The notes under the pieces are model-generated. The model saw only the letters and a list, made by a program, of their open reading frames with translations. It did no database searches and was not told the DNA's origin. Below are positions 23,712-32,864 of a stretch of DNA of 64,000 nt, piece after piece (within the stretch, counting starts at the first letter, position 1; every line of letters starts with the position of its first letter). Made by a program: the position numbers and the translations under genes. The DNA is from an uncultured Collinsella sp. (GTDB taxonomy: Bacteria; Actinomycetota; Coriobacteriia; Coriobacteriales; Coriobacteriaceae): NCBI GenBank assembly GCA_959602645.1, contig CAUGTZ010000012.1:1-64000 (forward strand), given 5' to 3'.

Positions 23712-24590
23712 ATGAACAAGCCGAGTGTTTCTGCCGGCGTCGTTGCCGGCGTTGCTCTGGGAGCCGCGGCGCTTGGTGCGGCCGCCGTCGCTGTTCGCGC
23801 CGCCTGCCTGCAGGTCGCGAGGACCCGCAATGGGTTGGCGCGTGTGAAGCGCGTGCACGATGAGAGCGGTGAGGAAGTCCGCGTGTTGGTGCAAGGCAGC
23901 GTCTACCAAAGCGCGACCTACGTTGGCGAGCGTTGGGCAGAGCCCGTCTTTGCGTACTATCGTGCGTTTGACGATGTGTTTGAGGCCGAGGATGCCATGC
24001 GCGATGCTTATGGTCATGGCATCGACCGCATGCTTATGCTGGGCGGCGGAGGGTTTGCCTATCCCAAGTTCGCGCTGATGTCGCACGAGAGTTTGCGCAT
24101 GGACGTCATTGAGTACGACGCCGAGATTACACGTCTGGCGCGTCGTTGGTTCTACCTAGACGAGCTGGAGCACGCGGTGGGCGATCGCCTGCGGGTGATT
24201 ACCGCTGAGGCTCGCTCGTATCTGGGCGTGACGAGTGTGGGGCATCGTCGCTACGATGCGGTCGTGAGCGATTGCTTTGGCGGTGCCGAGCCCGTGCGCG
24301 AGCTGGCGACGATTGAGGCGCTGCGTTTGGTGCGGGGCAGCCTGAACCCCGGCGGTATCTATGCGGCCAATATCGTGAGTGCGAACGAGGGGAGCGATGT
24401 GACGTTCCTGCGCGGTTGCGTTGCCACGGCGCTCGAGGTGTTTGCGCATGCCTGGGTGGTTCCCTGCGGCGACGCGGAATTTGGCGGCGAGGAGAACTAC
24501 CTGCTCATCGCCAGCGACGGCGACTATGTCTTCGCCGAAGCCGTGCCTTTTAACGCCGACTTCCTCGGCACCGTCCTTCACGACAAGTAA
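23712..24590 (+). CDS. Spermidine synthase-like protein with N-terminal membrane segment
   Basis: A 292-residue protein with an N-terminal Ala-rich hydrophobic segment (residues 6-30), then a Rossmann domain like that of spermidine synthases: MLMLGGGGFAYPKFAL, MDVIEYDAEITRLARRWF, YDAVVSDCFGG and LNPGGIYAANIVS. The substrate-site residues of true aminopropyltransferases were not convincingly seen, so it may be one of the many orphan 'SpeE-like' methyltransferase-fold proteins. It directly follows elp3. It converges on the helicase gene with only 26 bp between them. Confidence 0.72.
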   Translation: MNKPSVSAGVVAGVALGAAALGAAAVAVRAACLQVARTRNGLARVKRVHDESGEEVRVLVQGSVYQSATYVGERWAEPVFAYYRAFDDVFEAEDAMRDAYGHGIDRMLMLGGGGFAYPKFALMSHESLRMDVIEYDAEITRLARRWFYLDELEHAVGDRLRVITAEARSYLGVTSVGHRRYDAVVSDCFGGAEPVRELATIEALRLVRGSLNPGGIYAANIVSANEGSDVTFLRGCVATALEVFAHAWVVPCGDAEFGGEENYLLIASDGDYVFAEAVPFNADFLGTVLHDK

Positions 24591-24616
24591 GTCTCCCCGT
24601 ACCAAAAAGACTGGTT

Positions 24617-27061
24617 TTATGTGTGGTCGAACCAGCCGAGAACGCGCTGCTTCATGCCTTCGATGTCGAGCACGCCTTCGGCAAAGCCCTTACGCACGAG
24701 CTCTTCGGGAACGAACTCATCGTAACGATCAAAGTAAGGCACTTCGCCGGGATAGACGAGCTCGATGGGATCGAAGTCCTTCTCGGCCTCGGCGGCGAGC
24801 ACCTCAAAGAACGTCTCCTCGTCGGCCTTCATCTTAAACTGCATAAAGTACGGGCGTGACGGGTCAAGTCCGCGAAGGCCCAGTTCCGCGGCACACTTAA
24901 TTTTGAGCATGCGCTCGAGCGCCAAAAAGGCGTAGCTGCCCAGCCAGGGGAAAAGTGCCCAGGTATCGCCGCCCAGGTTGATGAGCGGCTTAGTTCCCGC
25001 ACCCGAAATATCGGCCGTATGACGAGCCTGCGCCAAGCGGGCTCTCGCGTTGCCCATAAGGTACGGATATGTCGCGTGCTCGTTGAGCGCCTTGCGCATG
25101 CGCTCGAGTACGTGTGTATTGATGTCACCGGGGCAGTCGCCAAAGTAGGCCGGCACCCGGCCCTTGACCTGCGTGGCAAAGACGGTATGACGCTTCCAGT
25201 CCACTTCCTCGACAATCCAGCAGTGTCCGGCGATGGCGATGCGCTCACCGGGCGGTGGCGGATTGACGATCGTGCCCAACTCGGCCGACTCGCTGCGAAC
25301 GGTGAACTCTTCGTTTTCCTGGAATACGGCGTAGAACTTAAAGTTGTTAATGATGCGCTCGCCCGCGAGACCCACGATGAGCCCGCCACCCTCGGTGACT
25401 TGGATATGGTCGATGGTAATGAGGTGACGCAGCAACACGCGATAGTCATCGGCCGAGATGCGATGGAAATAGCTGAGTGTGAGCACGCGCTGGGCAAGCT
25501 CTGCCGGCGTGAGTTCGCCGGTGCTGGCAAGCGTCGACATAGTCTGGTGATAGAGCAGACTGTAGGGGAGTCGATCGAGCTCGGGCGGCTCGACCCACTT
25601 TTCCTCGCGATAGAGTTGTACGAGTGCGATGCCCTGGAGGAGCTTCCAGGGAATGGTCTCGGGCATCATCGTGCGCGGCTCGGGTTCTTCCTCGCGCATG
25701 ACGAACCACATCTCGGGCGGAAGATCGCGGCGTCCCGTGCGGCCCATACGCTGCAAAAAGGAGCTGACGGTAAACGGCGCATCGATCTGGAACGCGCGCT
25801 CCAGACGGCCGATATCGATGCCGAGTTCCAGCGTAGAGGTGGTGACGGTTGTCTGTGCCTGCTCCTCATCGCGCATGAGTTCCTCGGCCGTCTCGCGCAG
25901 CGATGCCGAAAGATTGCCATGGTGGATGAGGAAACGGTCGGGCTCGTGCCGGCTCTCGCAGTAGCTGCGCAGCATGGAGCACACGGCCTCTGCCTCCTCG
26001 CGCGAGTTGGCAAAGACCAGGCATTTGCGGCCGCGCGTATGCTCAAAGATATAACCCATGCCGGGGTCGGCGTTGTCGGGCGCCGTGTCGGTGGGGTTGA
26101 GAAGCGCCTGCTCGGTCGCACGTGGGATGTCGACTTCGCCCTCGGGGGCCGAGGAAGTGCGACGGTCTTTGGGAGCGGCCTTGCCCCGCGCCTGCTCACG
26201 ACGTTGACGGTGTTCTTCCTGTGTAAGCTGTCCGCTGTGGCACATGTCTTGTCCGGATGCGGGCAGCGCCGCGGGCGCCGCCGTCTCAATACGCTCGCAA
26301 GCAAGCACCTCGGCTTCTTGTGGACCTGTGCCTACGAATCCTCGCTGCTGAGCCTGGGGGCCCGAGTTGTAGAAGTGCTCCATGGAGATGCGCCACACGC
26401 GGCGCGGTTCCTCAAAGCGGGGGATGATGCAACCGCGTCCCGTTCCCTGTGAGAGAAAGGCGCCCGTGCGCTCGGGGTCGCCGATGGTGGCAGAAAGGCC
26501 AATGCGGCGAGGCTGCACGCCGGCCATGCGCGAGAGTCGCTCGATAAGACAGAGCGTCTGACCGCCGCGGTCGCCGCGCATGAGCGAATGAACCTCGTCG
26601 ATAACCACATAGCGCAGGTCGCAAAACATGCGCGGGATTGCCATGTGCTTATGGATCAGGAGCGCCTCGAGCGATTCGGGCGTAATCTGTAGGATACCGC
26701 TCGGCTTTTTGATGAGTTTGGCCTTGTGTGATTGTGAGACATCGCCATGCCAGTGCCAGACGGGGATATCGGCTTCTTCGCACAGGTCGTTGAGGCGGAC
26801 GAATTGGTCGTTGATGAGCGCCTTGAGGGGGCCAATGTAGAGGGCGCCCACGCTTGCGGGCGGGTTCTCCCAAAACTCGGTCAGGATGGGAAAGAAGGCT
26901 GCCTCGGTTTTGCCGGAAGCCGTTGACGCCGTCAGGAGCACATTGTCCTGTGTGTTGAAGATGGCATCTGCCGCCGCAACCTGGATAGAGCGCAAGCTCT
27001 CCCAATCGTGGGAGTAGATGAAGCCTTGGATAAACGGGGCGTAGCGGTCAAAGGCGTTCAC
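24617..27061 (-). CDS. brxHI: Lhr/BrxHI-like DEAD/DEAH-box helicase
   Basis: An 814-residue superfamily II helicase with Walker A Lys51 (TASTASGKTEA), DEVH box at 155-158, SAT motif (GLSATIGD), VTTSTLELGIDIGRL and FLQRMGRTGRRD. The overall form matches the Lhr-like helicases named BrxHI in type 2 BREX systems. GTG 27061 is chosen because AGGAGG precedes it by 4 bp. It is the last gene of a three-gene operon with a BrxD-like ATPase and a TerB-domain protein; it probably translocates on DNA with them. A charged insert with many Glu, Arg and Lys lies near residues 280-340. Operon membership is strong; the biological role is inference. Confidence 0.85.
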   Translation of the reverse strand: MNAFDRYAPFIQGFIYSHDWESLRSIQVAAADAIFNTQDNVLLTASTASGKTEAAFFPILTEFWENPPASVGALYIGPLKALINDQFVRLNDLCEEADIPVWHWHGDVSQSHKAKLIKKPSGILQITPESLEALLIHKHMAIPRMFCDLRYVVIDEVHSLMRGDRGGQTLCLIERLSRMAGVQPRRIGLSATIGDPERTGAFLSQGTGRGCIIPRFEEPRRVWRISMEHFYNSGPQAQQRGFVGTGPQEAEVLACERIETAAPAALPASGQDMCHSGQLTQEEHRQRREQARGKAAPKDRRTSSAPEGEVDIPRATEQALLNPTDTAPDNADPGMGYIFEHTRGRKCLVFANSREEAEAVCSMLRSYCESRHEPDRFLIHHGNLSASLRETAEELMRDEEQAQTTVTTSTLELGIDIGRLERAFQIDAPFTVSSFLQRMGRTGRRDLPPEMWFVMREEEPEPRTMMPETIPWKLLQGIALVQLYREEKWVEPPELDRLPYSLLYHQTMSTLASTGELTPAELAQRVLTLSYFHRISADDYRVLLRHLITIDHIQVTEGGGLIVGLAGERIINNFKFYAVFQENEEFTVRSESAELGTIVNPPPPGERIAIAGHCWIVEEVDWKRHTVFATQVKGRVPAYFGDCPGDINTHVLERMRKALNEHATYPYLMGNARARLAQARHTADISGAGTKPLINLGGDTWALFPWLGSYAFLALERMLKIKCAAELGLRGLDPSRPYFMQFKMKADEETFFEVLAAEAEKDFDPIELVYPGEVPYFDRYDEFVPEELVRKGFAEGVLDIEGMKQRVLGWFDHT

Positions 27062-27142
27062 GGGGCCTCCTTTCAACAACGAATTTCTCAACGCGGCTGG
27101 CAACGGCTTGCTGCATTACTGCTTCAACGTTTGCCCAGATAA

Positions 27143-27179
27143 AACCTGCCAAAATAAACCTGTCCCTTTTTGGTAGGTT
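27143..27179. repeat. REP-like hairpin overlapping the BrxD-like stop codon
   Basis: AACCTGCCAAAA (27143-27154) pairs with TTTTGGTAGGTT (27168-27179) with a single wobble. The loop holds TGTCCC, the complement of the GGGACA core seen in other hairpins of the window. It lies at the 3' end of the ATPase gene and before the helicase gene, so it could adjust expression within the operon. Confidence 0.55.
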
Positions 27180-28482
27180 AGATGGTGAACTCGGCGAAGT
27201 TGCGGTCGCCGCCTGCGGTGCCGGTGTCGCCTGTTGCGGCTGCCGGCGCCAGCGCGTCGCCGCCGACGCTTTGCAGCAGCTCGGCCACGTTGGCGTCGGG
27301 GTTTTGGCATAGGATGTCGAGCAACTCGATAAAGTCACGAATGACCTCGCGCGGCGTCAGGTGCGTGTCGGCTCCCACACGACCGAACTCAATCTTGAGG
27401 AAGTCAACCAAGTCGTTTTCGGTCAGCGTGGGCGTCCAGCCAAAGTAGCCGGCGTGAATTTGCATGAGTTTTTCGATCAGCACCAGCAACTCCTCGTAGG
27501 TGAGTGGTTGCAGGCGGATGATGGGCGCAAGCATGTCCTTAAGGTCCTCGCGCGCAAAGCGGCCCTGGGCGAGTCGGCTGCGTAGGGCCTCGTAGGAAAA
27601 CACACCGCGGCGGCGGTCCTCGATGGAGGTCGGCGTGCCACCCATGATCATGCCCAGGTACTGCGCCTTGCCCTGAAGTGTGTCGTTGTACATGGTCAGG
27701 ATCTTCTCGTAGTTGTACTGGCGCGTGATGGCGTTGGGAATCTTATACAGATTCACGAGCTCGTCGATGAGCACCAGCATGCCCTTGTAGCCGCTGCAAA
27801 CCAAAAAACGCGCGATGAGTTTGACGTAGTCGTACCAGTCATCGTCGCTGATGATGGTTGAGGACCCCAGTTCGGCGCGAGCCTCGCTCTTGGTGCGGTA
27901 TTCGCCGCGGATCCATTTGGTCACGCGGCTCATGGCCTCTTCGTCGCCCTCGGATACGGCCGTGCGATAGCGGCGAAGCATGCGGGTGAAGTCGAAGCCG
28001 TGGACCATCTCCTCGAGCGGGGTCAGTTGGGCATTGACGACCGACTCGTCGACGTTGGCACACGAGGCGACCCAGCGATCCAGAATAAGGTTGAGCGCAC
28101 CGCCCTCGGGGCGCGTCTTGGTCGATATATTGCGGATGAGCTCGCGGTAGGTGGCAAGGCCCTGCCCCTGACCGCCCTGCAGGCGTCGCTCGGGCGACAA
28201 GTCGGCATCGGCGACGACGAATCCCTCGCCCATGGCGTGCGTGCGGATGGTCTGGAGCAAAAAGCTCTTACCGGCGCCGTAGCGACCGACTAAAAAGCGG
28301 AAGCTCGCGCCGCCATCGGCGATGAGACTTAAATCGGTGAGCAGGGCGCGGATCTCGACCTCGCGCCCTACGGTGATGTAAGGAAGGCCGATGCGCGGGA
28401 CCACGCCGCCCTTGAGCGAGTTGAGAATGACGGCAGCGACGCGCTTGGGCACGCGGGGTGCTGCGGATGCGGTATCACTCAT
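27178..28482 (-). CDS. brxD: BrxD-like P-loop ATPase (DUF2791)
   Basis: A 434-residue AAA-type ATPase. Walker A is VGRYGAGKSF with Lys72; Walker B is GMLVLIDELVNL with Asp240/Glu241; and a GGTPTSIEDRRRGVFSYEALRSRLA block is diagnostic of the BrxD/DUF2791 family known from type 2 BREX and related loci. Its start overlaps the end of the TerB-domain gene by 8 bp, indicating translational coupling. The family is thought to load or regulate the partner helicase, by analogy with ORC/Cdc6-like ATPases; this is not proven. Confidence 0.87.
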   Translation of the reverse strand: MSDTASAAPRVPKRVAAVILNSLKGGVVPRIGLPYITVGREVEIRALLTDLSLIADGGASFRFLVGRYGAGKSFLLQTIRTHAMGEGFVVADADLSPERRLQGGQGQGLATYRELIRNISTKTRPEGGALNLILDRWVASCANVDESVVNAQLTPLEEMVHGFDFTRMLRRYRTAVSEGDEEAMSRVTKWIRGEYRTKSEARAELGSSTIISDDDWYDYVKLIARFLVCSGYKGMLVLIDELVNLYKIPNAITRQYNYEKILTMYNDTLQGKAQYLGMIMGGTPTSIEDRRRGVFSYEALRSRLAQGRFAREDLKDMLAPIIRLQPLTYEELLVLIEKLMQIHAGYFGWTPTLTENDLVDFLKIEFGRVGADTHLTPREVIRDFIELLDILCQNPDANVAELLQSVGGDALAPAAATGDTGTAGGDRNFAEFTI

Positions 28483-30214
28483 GGTCTAGGTATCCTCTCA
28501 CGTCTGCTTCGTAGTCCTCGATAATCTGCGGCCCTGCCGCGCCGAATTCGATAACGGTGTCTCCCACCAGGTCAAAGAGCGCCTCGTTGATGGTATCGAC
28601 AAGCATGTCCTCACTCTTGCCCGACTGCGCCACCGCCGATGCCGTCTGCGCTGCGTTTTGCTCGAGTAGTGCTCGAAGATAGGCGTCTGCGGCGGGATCG
28701 AGTGCGGACGCGGTGTCAGCGGACGTGGGTGCTGGTGCGAGGAGCGGGGCCACGACGCCAAACTGCTCGGTGGAGATGGTCGGCTCGCTAGCCTCGTCCT
28801 GCTGCATGGTCGTCGCGACTGGTTCGGCGATCGTGCCGGCCACGGGCTTGGCTTCCCGTCGTTCGGCAACTGTCACCTCGGCATCCGCAAGCGTGCCGTC
28901 CTCGCGTTCCTCGTCGATCAAAAGCGCTTCGCGCGTTTGTGCGGCAGCGCTCCGAATGTGCCCCAGCTGGCTCAAATCGATATCGATCTTGACGGGCTGG
29001 TGTGCGGCGTCCCACGAAAGCCATGCCACAATCTCGTCATCGATAATCTTGGCCAGATATTTGGGGACCTTTTCTTCCTTAAGGGGATGGGCGGGGTCCA
29101 GCGCCAGGCGCAGGCGTTGGTCGCAGGCGCGCATCATTTCACCGAGCTTGCTGCTCTTTTGCCTGCTACCGTGAATCCGCATGCATTCCCAAAAACCGTT
29201 TTGGCAACGGTAGATATGGATGGGGTCCAGACGGTATTCGCAGTCCTCGTGGCGCTCGGGCGCAAAGAATACGGCCGAGGCAAACATGGTGTAGGGCATG
29301 GCCGTCTCCTCCCCAAATAAACTTGCCACGATGCCGGTCTTTCGGTGCGTGTCATAGTAGCGCGCCATGCGGACATACACGGCGCACGCCACGTGGCGCA
29401 GATCACGGTGGTGGCTGCGGTCGAGCCGCGAGCTACTTAGGTTGTACGTGGAGAGGGCGTTGATGGCGGCCATGAGTCGCTCCTCGCGCACCTCATCGGG
29501 CGGAAGGGGGAGCGTGGGCTCGGAGGTTTTGCGACGCTTAGGGGTCTGGCCGGACGGTGCCGGTACAAGGTCTCGTGCCGCGCGCCGCAGTTCGATAAGG
29601 GCGTTATCGAACATGACGGTTTTAGAGTCGCGAAGCAGCTTGGGGTCGAGCCCGTGGAACACGGCGTAATCTTGCAGCCACACGCGCGCAAACCGGTCGA
29701 TGCCGGGCTCGAAGGCGCGATAGACATCCCAAAAAGCCTTGATCTTGTTAAAACCATCGAGTGGATTATCTACGCCAATGCCGCAGATCAGCTCATAGAG
29801 ATACAGAAAGGCAAAGGACGTAGACGTTTCCTCGACGGTTCCGCGGCGCACTTGGGCACGCCAGGTAAAGTAGCCGCGCAGTTGCCGGTCGCTCATGGCG
29901 TTGTAGGTGGGAAAGTACGACTTAAAGGTGCCGTTGTAGGGACAGTCGTCCTCAAAGTCGGCCATCAGCAGGCCCTGGCGGTAAAAAAGCTCGGCTTCCG
30001 AAAGCCAGCGGCCCGCACCGCCCTTGGGGTCATCCTGCCAGCGCGATATCTCGCGCATTTTACGGTACTGGTCGGGGAGGAAATTCTGCATCTGTCGGCC
30101 GGTTTTGAGAATCGGCTCGTCTGCGTAGGTTTCGTTTGAGAAGCGGGCGGACTGATGGGTCCGGGCCTCGGCCATAATGCGCTCGATGAGCATCTTGATG
30201 TCCTGGTCGGCCAC
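28475..30214 (-). CDS. TerB_N/TerB_C-domain protein
   Basis: A 579-residue protein, first of the three-gene operon. The N-terminal third resembles the TerB_N domain (ILKTGRQMQNFLPDQY, LFYRQGLLMADFEDDCPY, RQLRGYFTWRAQVRRG). The last 70 residues (AYLRALLEQ, MLVDTINEALFDLVGD, PQIIEDYEADVRGYL) resemble TerB_C. A variable linker rich in Ala, Thr and Pro lies between about residues 430 and 510. TerB_N/TerB_C proteins were linked by comparative genomics to DNA-processing genes. GTG 30214 has AGGAGG 4-5 bp upstream. I see no nuclease or methylase motif in it. Confidence 0.75.
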   Translation of the reverse strand: MADQDIKMLIERIMAEARTHQSARFSNETYADEPILKTGRQMQNFLPDQYRKMREISRWQDDPKGGAGRWLSEAELFYRQGLLMADFEDDCPYNGTFKSYFPTYNAMSDRQLRGYFTWRAQVRRGTVEETSTSFAFLYLYELICGIGVDNPLDGFNKIKAFWDVYRAFEPGIDRFARVWLQDYAVFHGLDPKLLRDSKTVMFDNALIELRRAARDLVPAPSGQTPKRRKTSEPTLPLPPDEVREERLMAAINALSTYNLSSSRLDRSHHRDLRHVACAVYVRMARYYDTHRKTGIVASLFGEETAMPYTMFASAVFFAPERHEDCEYRLDPIHIYRCQNGFWECMRIHGSRQKSSKLGEMMRACDQRLRLALDPAHPLKEEKVPKYLAKIIDDEIVAWLSWDAAHQPVKIDIDLSQLGHIRSAAAQTREALLIDEEREDGTLADAEVTVAERREAKPVAGTIAEPVATTMQQDEASEPTISTEQFGVVAPLLAPAPTSADTASALDPAADAYLRALLEQNAAQTASAVAQSGKSEDMLVDTINEALFDLVGDTVIEFGAAGPQIIEDYEADVRGYLDHE

Positions 30215-30301
30215 CGCTCCTCCTCTCGAACGCAGCTACGGTGACCTCATATCATAGCACAGCATCAAACAGATGTTCGAGATACCGCTGCGTTGCTAGA
30301 T

Positions 30302-31018
30302 TTAGAACAGGAGGGCGTATATGACGGCGATGACGACGGAGGGAAGCATATTGGCCGTGCGGAAGGTCTGAGGACGGATGAGGTTGACGCCGACGCAGAA
30401 GATGAGCATGGAGCCTACGAGCGAAAGGCTGTTGAGGGCTGCTGTGGTCATGATGGGGGAGAGCGCGCCGGCAAACAACGTGATCGTCCCCTGGAACACG
30501 GCGACGGGCAGGGCGGAGAAGATGCAGCCGCGGCCAAGCGAGGCCGTCATGGTGCAGACGATGATGCAGTCCAGTGCGCCCTTGAGGGCAAGCGTTGACC
30601 AGTCGCCGAGCAGGCCGTCCTGGATCGATCCCACAATGGCCATGGCGCCGATGCACACGGTGAGTGAAGTCGAGACAAAAGCGTTGGTGAACTCGTTATC
30701 GCCCTCACTGCCAGTCTTGCGCTTGAGCCATTCGCCAAGGTTCTCGATGGCGGCCTCCAAGTTGATGGCCTCGCCGATGAGCGAACCGAGCGCAAATGAG
30801 ACGATGAGCATGGTGGTACCGGTGGTCGCTAGCGCCTTTCCATCGATGATGAGCATCTTTTGCATGGTGCCGCCCAGGCCGATAAACAGGACGCACAGCC
30901 CCGATGCTTTCATGAGCGTGTCTTGGATGCGCGGTGTAATGAAGCGGCCGCCCGCTAATCCCAAAAGACCGCCCGCAACTAAAAGCGCAACGTTGATGAT
31001 TGTTCCCAAGCCCGGCAT
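30302..31018 (-). CDS. DUF554 family membrane protein
   Basis: A 238-residue integral membrane protein with about six to seven hydrophobic helices (TIINVALLVAGGLLGLAGG at the start, FCVGVNLIRP near the end). It matches the DUF554/YdfK family, whose transport function is unknown. Start ATG 31018 has AGGAGGG 4 bp upstream. It is on the same strand as the defence-like operon, 87 bp beyond it. Confidence 0.88.
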   Translation of the reverse strand: MPGLGTIINVALLVAGGLLGLAGGRFITPRIQDTLMKASGLCVLFIGLGGTMQKMLIIDGKALATTGTTMLIVSFALGSLIGEAINLEAAIENLGEWLKRKTGSEGDNEFTNAFVSTSLTVCIGAMAIVGSIQDGLLGDWSTLALKGALDCIIVCTMTASLGRGCIFSALPVAVFQGTITLFAGALSPIMTTAALNSLSLVGSMLIFCVGVNLIRPQTFRTANMLPSVVIAVIYALLF

Positions 31019-31136
31019 GAGCCCTCCTGTATTGATGCCAACGTGGCAATCGTAGCAGAACGAAATGCGAGGCACATCGCGACTCATCTAATACGTTATA
31101 TAAGTGGTATTAGGAATGATGCGCAGCATTTAAGCC

Positions 31137-32567
31137 TCAGGTGGTTGTCGGGACATAGGGGTAGTAGTCAAAGCGCAGTGTCATAAGCCGCTGCGGGGAT
31201 TCAATAGCCGCGGCGATGATATTGGCATCGCGGGCACGATCAAACCCTTCGAGTTCGATCTGATACGAGACGTCTTGCATAATGTCCAGACGTCGCCAGG
31301 CTAGAAGTGTGTCGCCATCGAATTCCAAGGTCTTGCCTCCGTCTGGGGCAACGGCGTATAGACGCAGTTTAGCGGTGGTTGCAGGGTCGACAACCGTGAC
31401 CTTTTTAATTTCGTTTCGAGTATTCTTGGCGCCCAACAAGGTGAGCAGTGTTGGGGCCACGACCTCGCCCGATGGCAAAAAGACGACTTCGATGGATTCG
31501 GGAAATGCGATGATGGCCGACTTGCGGACGGGCTGATTGGCGGCGGCAACTTCGATGTTTGCAGCATCGATGACCTCTGTGTGGTCGAGGGCGGCAAGCA
31601 CGCAGCAGTTACCTTCATCGATCTCCTGAGGATCAGCAAGTCCCAGACTGTCCGCGAGCTCGGGATCGTTTGGACCGGTAGCAGGCTCATTCGGTGCTTC
31701 GAAAGAAGCTGGGACGCTGTTTGTCGGCGACGGCGTGTCGCCCGCACCTGCTTCTTTGTCCGTGCTCTCTTCTTGTATGGTTGCGTTGATGGGTTCGTCG
31801 TTTGAGGGGAGCGTCTTGGCGTCAAGCGCGGAGGGGACAATCCCGATGGCTCCGGATCCGTTCCACTCCATCTCGAGAAGCGCCGGGTCGGCAAGAATGC
31901 GTTGCCTGCCTAGCGTGTGGGTATCGATCGCAATAGGGCCTGCCTCCGTCCCGCGCGTAAGGCTGAGCGATCCGGCCGGCTTCTCGAAATGAATGTCTGT
32001 GTCTTCGGTACTGGCGGCGTAGAACAGCAGGGATGCTTCTCCCGCCGCGATGGCATCGGTGCCCGCCTTGGTCAGCCGCAGCGATGCCGTGAATGAGAGG
32101 GTGGGCTGCACATCGTCTGCATTCGCGGCGGCGCAGCCCAGACATATACCGCCTCCTTTCTCGAAAAACGCACCGTCGAAGGCGACCTTCGCTCCGTTCG
32201 CCGAGTCATCGACCGAAGCGATATCGATGCGCAACCCCAAATCGCACGGATCGCCATCTGCATCGAGCACAATCGAGCGCCATGTGCAGACGGCGCACCC
32301 CGCCTGGGAGCCGTTTGCCTTGTTCGAACGATTGATATCCACGACTATCGAGCCGTCCGTATTACGACGAAGGCATCCCGAGGTTGAGATTGCGGCCTGT
32401 GCGAACGAAAAACGCTTGCACGCAATGGCGCTCGACGGATTTGGTGCGGAGCTTAGGGCTGCTGGTAAGGAGTCTGCCATGACGGGAGTCGCCCAAGCGG
32501 CGACAGGCGTTCCGGTTGCGAGCGCGCCGCAGAGTGCGACGACGGGCAAAAGGTTCTTCGATGCCAT
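31137..32567 (-). CDS. Exported protein of unknown function, cysteine-rich N-terminal half
   Basis: A 476-residue protein with a signal peptide (LLPVVALCGALATGTPVAAWA). The first 170 residues contain several Cys pairs (CKRF, GCAVCTW, DPCDL, GICLGC), which could be disulfides or metal sites. The middle is an acidic, Thr/Pro/Glu-rich linker (about 260-320), and the rest looks beta-rich. No membrane anchor or LPXTG motif is visible at the C-terminus. It is the last gene of a five-gene minus-strand cluster of exported or small proteins. I do not recognise the family. Confidence 0.6.
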   Translation of the reverse strand: MASKNLLPVVALCGALATGTPVAAWATPVMADSLPAALSSAPNPSSAIACKRFSFAQAAISTSGCLRRNTDGSIVVDINRSNKANGSQAGCAVCTWRSIVLDADGDPCDLGLRIDIASVDDSANGAKVAFDGAFFEKGGGICLGCAAANADDVQPTLSFTASLRLTKAGTDAIAAGEASLLFYAASTEDTDIHFEKPAGSLSLTRGTEAGPIAIDTHTLGRQRILADPALLEMEWNGSGAIGIVPSALDAKTLPSNDEPINATIQEESTDKEAGAGDTPSPTNSVPASFEAPNEPATGPNDPELADSLGLADPQEIDEGNCCVLAALDHTEVIDAANIEVAAANQPVRKSAIIAFPESIEVVFLPSGEVVAPTLLTLLGAKNTRNEIKKVTVVDPATTAKLRLYAVAPDGGKTLEFDGDTLLAWRRLDIMQDVSYQIELEGFDRARDANIIAAAIESPQRLMTLRFDYYPYVPTTT

Positions 32568-32585
32568 GGGGTCTCCTTAGCTAAT

Positions 32586-32864
32586 TTAGTGCGGCCTGTC
32601 CGTGTTTCGTTTCTGGCTGCGTTTGATGTGCAGACCGAGGCCGGCGGTTCCCGCACCTGCTGCCGTGGCGCCTGCTGCCAAGAGCCATCGTCTGTCGTCT
32701 GTCTGTGCCAACGGTTCCTTGCAGTTGCCGCGGTCGAGCTCCGAGAGGTCGACCGTCACTTGCGTGGCGGCCTGCGCCTGTTCTTGCTGGGCAAAGGCCA
32801 TGGCTGGCCCAAACGCTAGGATACTGACGGCGGCCAGGGCGACGGCCTTATGCCGTGTGCGCAC
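32586..32864 (-). CDS. Small exported/anchored protein
   Basis: About 92 residues: a signal peptide (AVALAAVSILAFGPAMAFA), a short Gln/Ala-rich stretch, a polar segment, and a C-terminal hydrophobic Gly/Ala helix (WLLAAGATAAGAGTAGLGLHI) followed by basic residues. This gives a sorting-signal-like tail without LPXTG. GTG 32864 is assumed; TTG 32894 is possible. Its start lies inside the last codons of the upstream gene (17 bp overlap), so it is probably coupled. Function unknown. Confidence 0.55.
   Translation of the reverse strand: MRTRHKAVALAAVSILAFGPAMAFAQQEQAQAATQVTVDLSELDRGNCKEPLAQTDDRRWLLAAGATAAGAGTAGLGLHIKRSQKRNTDRPH

Noticed and set aside
24617..30214. A complete BREX system
   Set aside because: Only BrxD- and BrxHI-like genes are present; no PglX methylase, PglZ, PglY/BrxC or PglW gene lies in the flanks within the window.
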